This document shows positions 60,929 to 64,000 of a stretch of DNA of 64,000 bases, in pieces (the stretch's first letter is position 1; the number at the start of each line of letters is the position of its first letter). The position numbers and the translations under genes were made by a program. Below the pieces are notes generated by a model that saw only the letters and a list, made by a program, of their open reading frames with translations, made no database searches and was not told the origin of the DNA. The stretch is from Tetrapisispora phaffii CBS 4417 (lineage: Eukaryota; Ascomycota; Saccharomycetes; Saccharomycetales; Saccharomycetaceae): contig NC_016524.1 in assembly GCF_000236905.1 (NCBI RefSeq), forward strand, positions 372,001-436,000, written 5' to 3'.

Positions 60929-63829
60929 ATGATGTCTAAACCGTTTACAATTGAAAACATTCAAGTTGCATTGCAGTGTATATCTTCGAACGTCACGCAA
61001 TTTGAAAAGACTGAAGCTTTAGGTTATTTGGAACATTTCCAAAAGTCTACAGAAGCTTGGAAAACTTGTCATGAAATTCTAGGAATGAATAATGGAGCCT
61101 TAGTCGAATTAGGCGTTTTTGCTGCACAAACATTAAGAAACAAGGTCACATATGATTTGAATCAATTAGACGGCAATTTATCTCAATTTAAAGAGTCTTT
61201 GATTAATTTCTTAATTTTGCATACTAACAAATTAATTGTTACCCAACTGAATGTTGCGTTAGCTAGGTTAGCGATTCAATATTTGCAATGGATCAATCCC
61301 ATCACTGAAATAATTAATTATTTAAACCCATACCCTGATAAATTATTGGGATTCTTGAAGATCCTGCCAGAAGAAACATTAGATGTCAACTCAACCCCAC
61401 TATCTGAAGATGAATTTAATTCCAGAACACATGAATTAGTTACAACAATTGGTGGTGATGTTTTGAAATTTTTAGTCACATGTGAGGAACTTTTAAAATC
61501 TAATACAGCTCAAAATGTTATCACGTTAGAGCATATTTTGCGTTGCTTATCATCATGGTCGTTTGAATTTCCTCTCGATGAATTGCTATCTGTGCAGTCA
61601 TTAATTTCATTGGTTTTTGAAACACTACAAAATAAGAATGAAGATGACCCTGACGCATTTGATGCTGCTGTTGATTGTTTATCTGTAATAATAAAGGAAA
61701 GTAGGGATGCATCGAATGAGCAGTTAATTTTGTCTTTGTATGAACAATTATTAACTTTGCAAATGAAACATTTGCCAAATATACTTACCGCAGCTTCTTG
61801 TGATGAATATGATGATGATTTAATGGAATCAATGACTCGTATTTTCGTCGAAGCAGGTGAAGCCTGGATTGTATTTATTTCCAAGTCTCCTCAAACGTAT
61901 CACCAATTGGTTACAATATTGTTGATGTTTACCTCAAAAAACTCGGATTTAGAAATTGCAGCTTATACATTTCCTTTCTGGTTTGATCTAAAACAAAATT
62001 TAGTCCTACCGAGATACCAAGATTCTAAAATCCAATATACGCCTATATTCATTGAGCTGATTGGTTGTATAATCACACATTTGCAATATCCTTTGGAATC
62101 GTTTTCTTCTAAGGAAGAAGAAGATAAATTTAAAGACTTCAGATATCATATGGGAGATGTATTAAAAGATTGCACGGCTGTCGTTGGTACTACAAATGCT
62201 TTGACACAACCTTTAAACAGAATAAAGGATGCAATATCTACTCAAAAATCATGGCAACATATAGAAGCACCTCTTTTTTCATTAAGAACTATGGCAAGCG
62301 AGGTTTCATTATCTGAGAAGGTCCTTTTACCAGAAATTTTTAATATTTTAGTTACTTTGCCGGAACAACCCCAAATAAGGTATGCAGCCACCTTAGTATT
62401 GGGTAGATACACCGAATGGACTGCAAAGCATCCTGAGCTTCTGGAACTACAATTACAATATATATTTAAAGGATTTGAAATTGCAAATGGGTCATCAGAT
62501 ACTTTAACTGCTTCTTCACATTCTCTAATGTATTTTTGTTCCGATTGTTCTACTTTACTGAGTACATATATTGATCAGTTATTTGAATTTTATTTTAACG
62601 TACAAGACTCCATTGATATCATATCTTGTTTTGAACTAAGCCAGGGTTTGAGTGCAGTTTTAAATAAACAACCTAACGAAGTGATTTCTTCAAAATTTCA
62701 AATATTGATAGACAATAACTTAGGAAAGCTAAATAAATTAGTATTATCGTGGCAAAATGACAGATCAAAGTATAGTAATTTGGTTGCTGACCAAATTGAC
62801 TTATTATACGCATTTTTTGAAGAATTGAAACCAAGATATGATTATCCACAACAAGGCCAAGAACCTCTATTACCACAATTAGAATATATATGGAGTGCAT
62901 TGCACCATTTATTGGTTGATTTAGGTGCGTTAGATGATACTTTAATAGTCGAAAGAACAACAAAACTTCTGCGTAAACTATTTGAAAATTTTCATATATT
63001 TTGTGGACCATTTTTAAGTTCAGTTGTTGAATTTTTGGCCAATGGCTATAGAGTTACTGGTTTGGGATCTTATTTGTGGTGCACAGGTGCCATTGTTGTT
63101 GTTTACGGTGATGATGAATCACTGCCAATTAGTCCAGAAATAAAAGAAGCAGTCTGGCAATTTGCTGTTTCTCAAAATAATACATTCATACAAAATTTTA
63201 AGTCAATTGACAAATCGACATTGGATAATTATTTTGAGTCAATAATGGATTTCTTTTCTATGATATCTGACTTGCTTATGTTTTATCCGGAACACTTTAT
63301 TATGTCAGAAGAATTGCTTGGCAATGTTACTGATGTAGCCCTTGAAAGTGTGACTAACTTAGGTAACTATGATGCTTATACTTTTATTCTAAGATGTCTG
63401 GATGATTTGATATCATGGGGATTTAAAACACCACCAATATCTACGATTGCATTAGAATACGTTCCAGATGAGTGGAGAAAGATGATCATCAATGAACTGG
63501 TTATCAAAAGGGGTTCGCAAATTACGATGTCTATCTTTGTTGGTTTAGTAACGAACTTTAATAATAATGTCCATAGTGATGCAATTTCATGTCTGGTGAA
63601 ATTATTTAGAATTGCTTTAGAAACTAACAATAATGATCCAATTATTTGCATAACTTGGCTTACGCAAGCTTTAGCTCAATTTAACAATATTTCCGTTAAA
63701 GAGAAAGATGACTTAACAAATTCAGTAGTAAAAGGTTTGAATGCAAGAGATTACAGGAAAGCTAGGGAAGGTATTCGTGGTTTTATCAACTGGTATTTGA
63801 GAAGAAATGTTGATACAAGATACGATTAA
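60929..63829 (+). CDS. MTR10: Karyopherin-beta nuclear import receptor Mtr10 (Kap111)
   Basis: A 966-residue importin-beta-type protein (S. cerevisiae Mtr10 is 972). Mtr10 imports the mRNA-binding protein Npl3 and is involved in tRNA retrograde transport; it is the yeast transportin-SR/TNPO3 counterpart. The N-terminus carries the family pattern NIQVALQCISSN...ALGYLEHFQKSTEAW, followed by FAAQTLRNKVTYDLNQLDG and LIVTQLNVALARLAIQYLQW, and HEAT repeats continue throughout. The ending, with ARDYRKAREGIRGFINWYLR, is typical. Two ATGs are adjacent at 60929 and 60932; the first is taken. Adjacency to SME1 matches chromosome XV. Confidence 0.96.
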   Translation: MMSKPFTIENIQVALQCISSNVTQFEKTEALGYLEHFQKSTEAWKTCHEILGMNNGALVELGVFAAQTLRNKVTYDLNQLDGNLSQFKESLINFLILHTNKLIVTQLNVALARLAIQYLQWINPITEIINYLNPYPDKLLGFLKILPEETLDVNSTPLSEDEFNSRTHELVTTIGGDVLKFLVTCEELLKSNTAQNVITLEHILRCLSSWSFEFPLDELLSVQSLISLVFETLQNKNEDDPDAFDAAVDCLSVIIKESRDASNEQLILSLYEQLLTLQMKHLPNILTAASCDEYDDDLMESMTRIFVEAGEAWIVFISKSPQTYHQLVTILLMFTSKNSDLEIAAYTFPFWFDLKQNLVLPRYQDSKIQYTPIFIELIGCIITHLQYPLESFSSKEEEDKFKDFRYHMGDVLKDCTAVVGTTNALTQPLNRIKDAISTQKSWQHIEAPLFSLRTMASEVSLSEKVLLPEIFNILVTLPEQPQIRYAATLVLGRYTEWTAKHPELLELQLQYIFKGFEIANGSSDTLTASSHSLMYFCSDCSTLLSTYIDQLFEFYFNVQDSIDIISCFELSQGLSAVLNKQPNEVISSKFQILIDNNLGKLNKLVLSWQNDRSKYSNLVADQIDLLYAFFEELKPRYDYPQQGQEPLLPQLEYIWSALHHLLVDLGALDDTLIVERTTKLLRKLFENFHIFCGPFLSSVVEFLANGYRVTGLGSYLWCTGAIVVVYGDDESLPISPEIKEAVWQFAVSQNNTFIQNFKSIDKSTLDNYFESIMDFFSMISDLLMFYPEHFIMSEELLGNVTDVALESVTNLGNYDAYTFILRCLDDLISWGFKTPPISTIALEYVPDEWRKMIINELVIKRGSQITMSIFVGLVTNFNNNVHSDAISCLVKLFRIALETNNNDPIICITWLTQALAQFNNISVKEKDDLTNSVVKGLNARDYRKAREGIRGFINWYLRRNVDTRYD

Positions 63830-64000
63830 AACATTAAAATTGTCGATTGTATAAATTTTTGAATCTCTACATTAATGAAAATAACCATATAGTTTTTTTA
63901 AATACTCTTATAGAATATATAGTTCATTGCATGTCTTAATAATTCAATATTTTATATTTTTATCAAATTATATTATATAATTAATTATAATATTAGGAGT

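Overview
This is a nuclear chromosome segment from a budding yeast of the family Saccharomycetaceae. It is AT-rich, has closely packed intron-free genes and one intronless tRNA gene, and uses the standard code. Twenty-two protein genes have recognisable Saccharomyces cerevisiae counterparts.

The gene order also places the organism. Three stretches each interleave genes that S. cerevisiae keeps on two different chromosomes, with order and strand preserved. Block A (about 0.2-36.8 kb) combines S. cerevisiae chromosome VIII YHR097-105 with chromosome IV YDR341-352. Block B (37-46 kb) combines YDR416-419 with YEL053-054. Block D (50-64 kb) combines YDR407-410 with YOR157-160. A lone CAT2 (YML042W counterpart) lies between B and D. 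This is the pre-duplication gene order. Several genes expected in that order (KIC1, BIG1, ATP22, PET123, ADE8) are missing and their places are long gene-free intervals. That fits a post-whole-genome-duplication yeast whose gene losses differ from S. cerevisiae, for example the Vanderwaltozyma/Tetrapisispora group. The placement is inferred from synteny recalled from memory, not from any search.

Layout, left to right: YPT35(-), GRE3(-), YPQ2(-), SBE2/SBE22(-), GEP4(+), TRA1(-, 11 kb), tRNA-Met(-), an 826-base run of N, YPS7(+), SFB3(+), PAL1/PAL2(+), MRP1(-), SVF1(+), arginyl-tRNA synthetase(+), RAD30(-), RPL12(-), MAK10(-), SYF1(-), CAT2(+), STE14(+), SIZ1(-), PUP1(-), TRS120(+), SME1(-), MTR10(+). 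These are housekeeping genes with separate promoters and no operon logic. They cover cell wall and secretion (SBE2, YPS7, SFB3, TRS120), mitochondria (GEP4, MRP1, ArgRS, CAT2), chromatin and DNA repair (TRA1, RAD30), splicing (SYF1, SME1), translation (RPL12, ArgRS, MAK10), and protein modification, turnover and transport (SIZ1, STE14, PUP1, MTR10).

The observations most worth following are these. GEP4 carries two compensating one-base indels at A5 runs that hide its conserved KPGC motif, most likely sequence error. A single ArgRS gene has two in-frame starts that would supply both the mitochondrial and cytosolic enzymes, which S. cerevisiae encodes in two genes. The assembly gap lies just upstream of a tRNA gene, a typical Ty retrotransposon target, and is edged by a long palindrome. 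CAT2 ends in SKY instead of a canonical peroxisomal SKL-type signal. YPS7 lacks both canonical aspartic-protease D-T/S-G triads. I saw no new defence, mobile or biosynthetic system.
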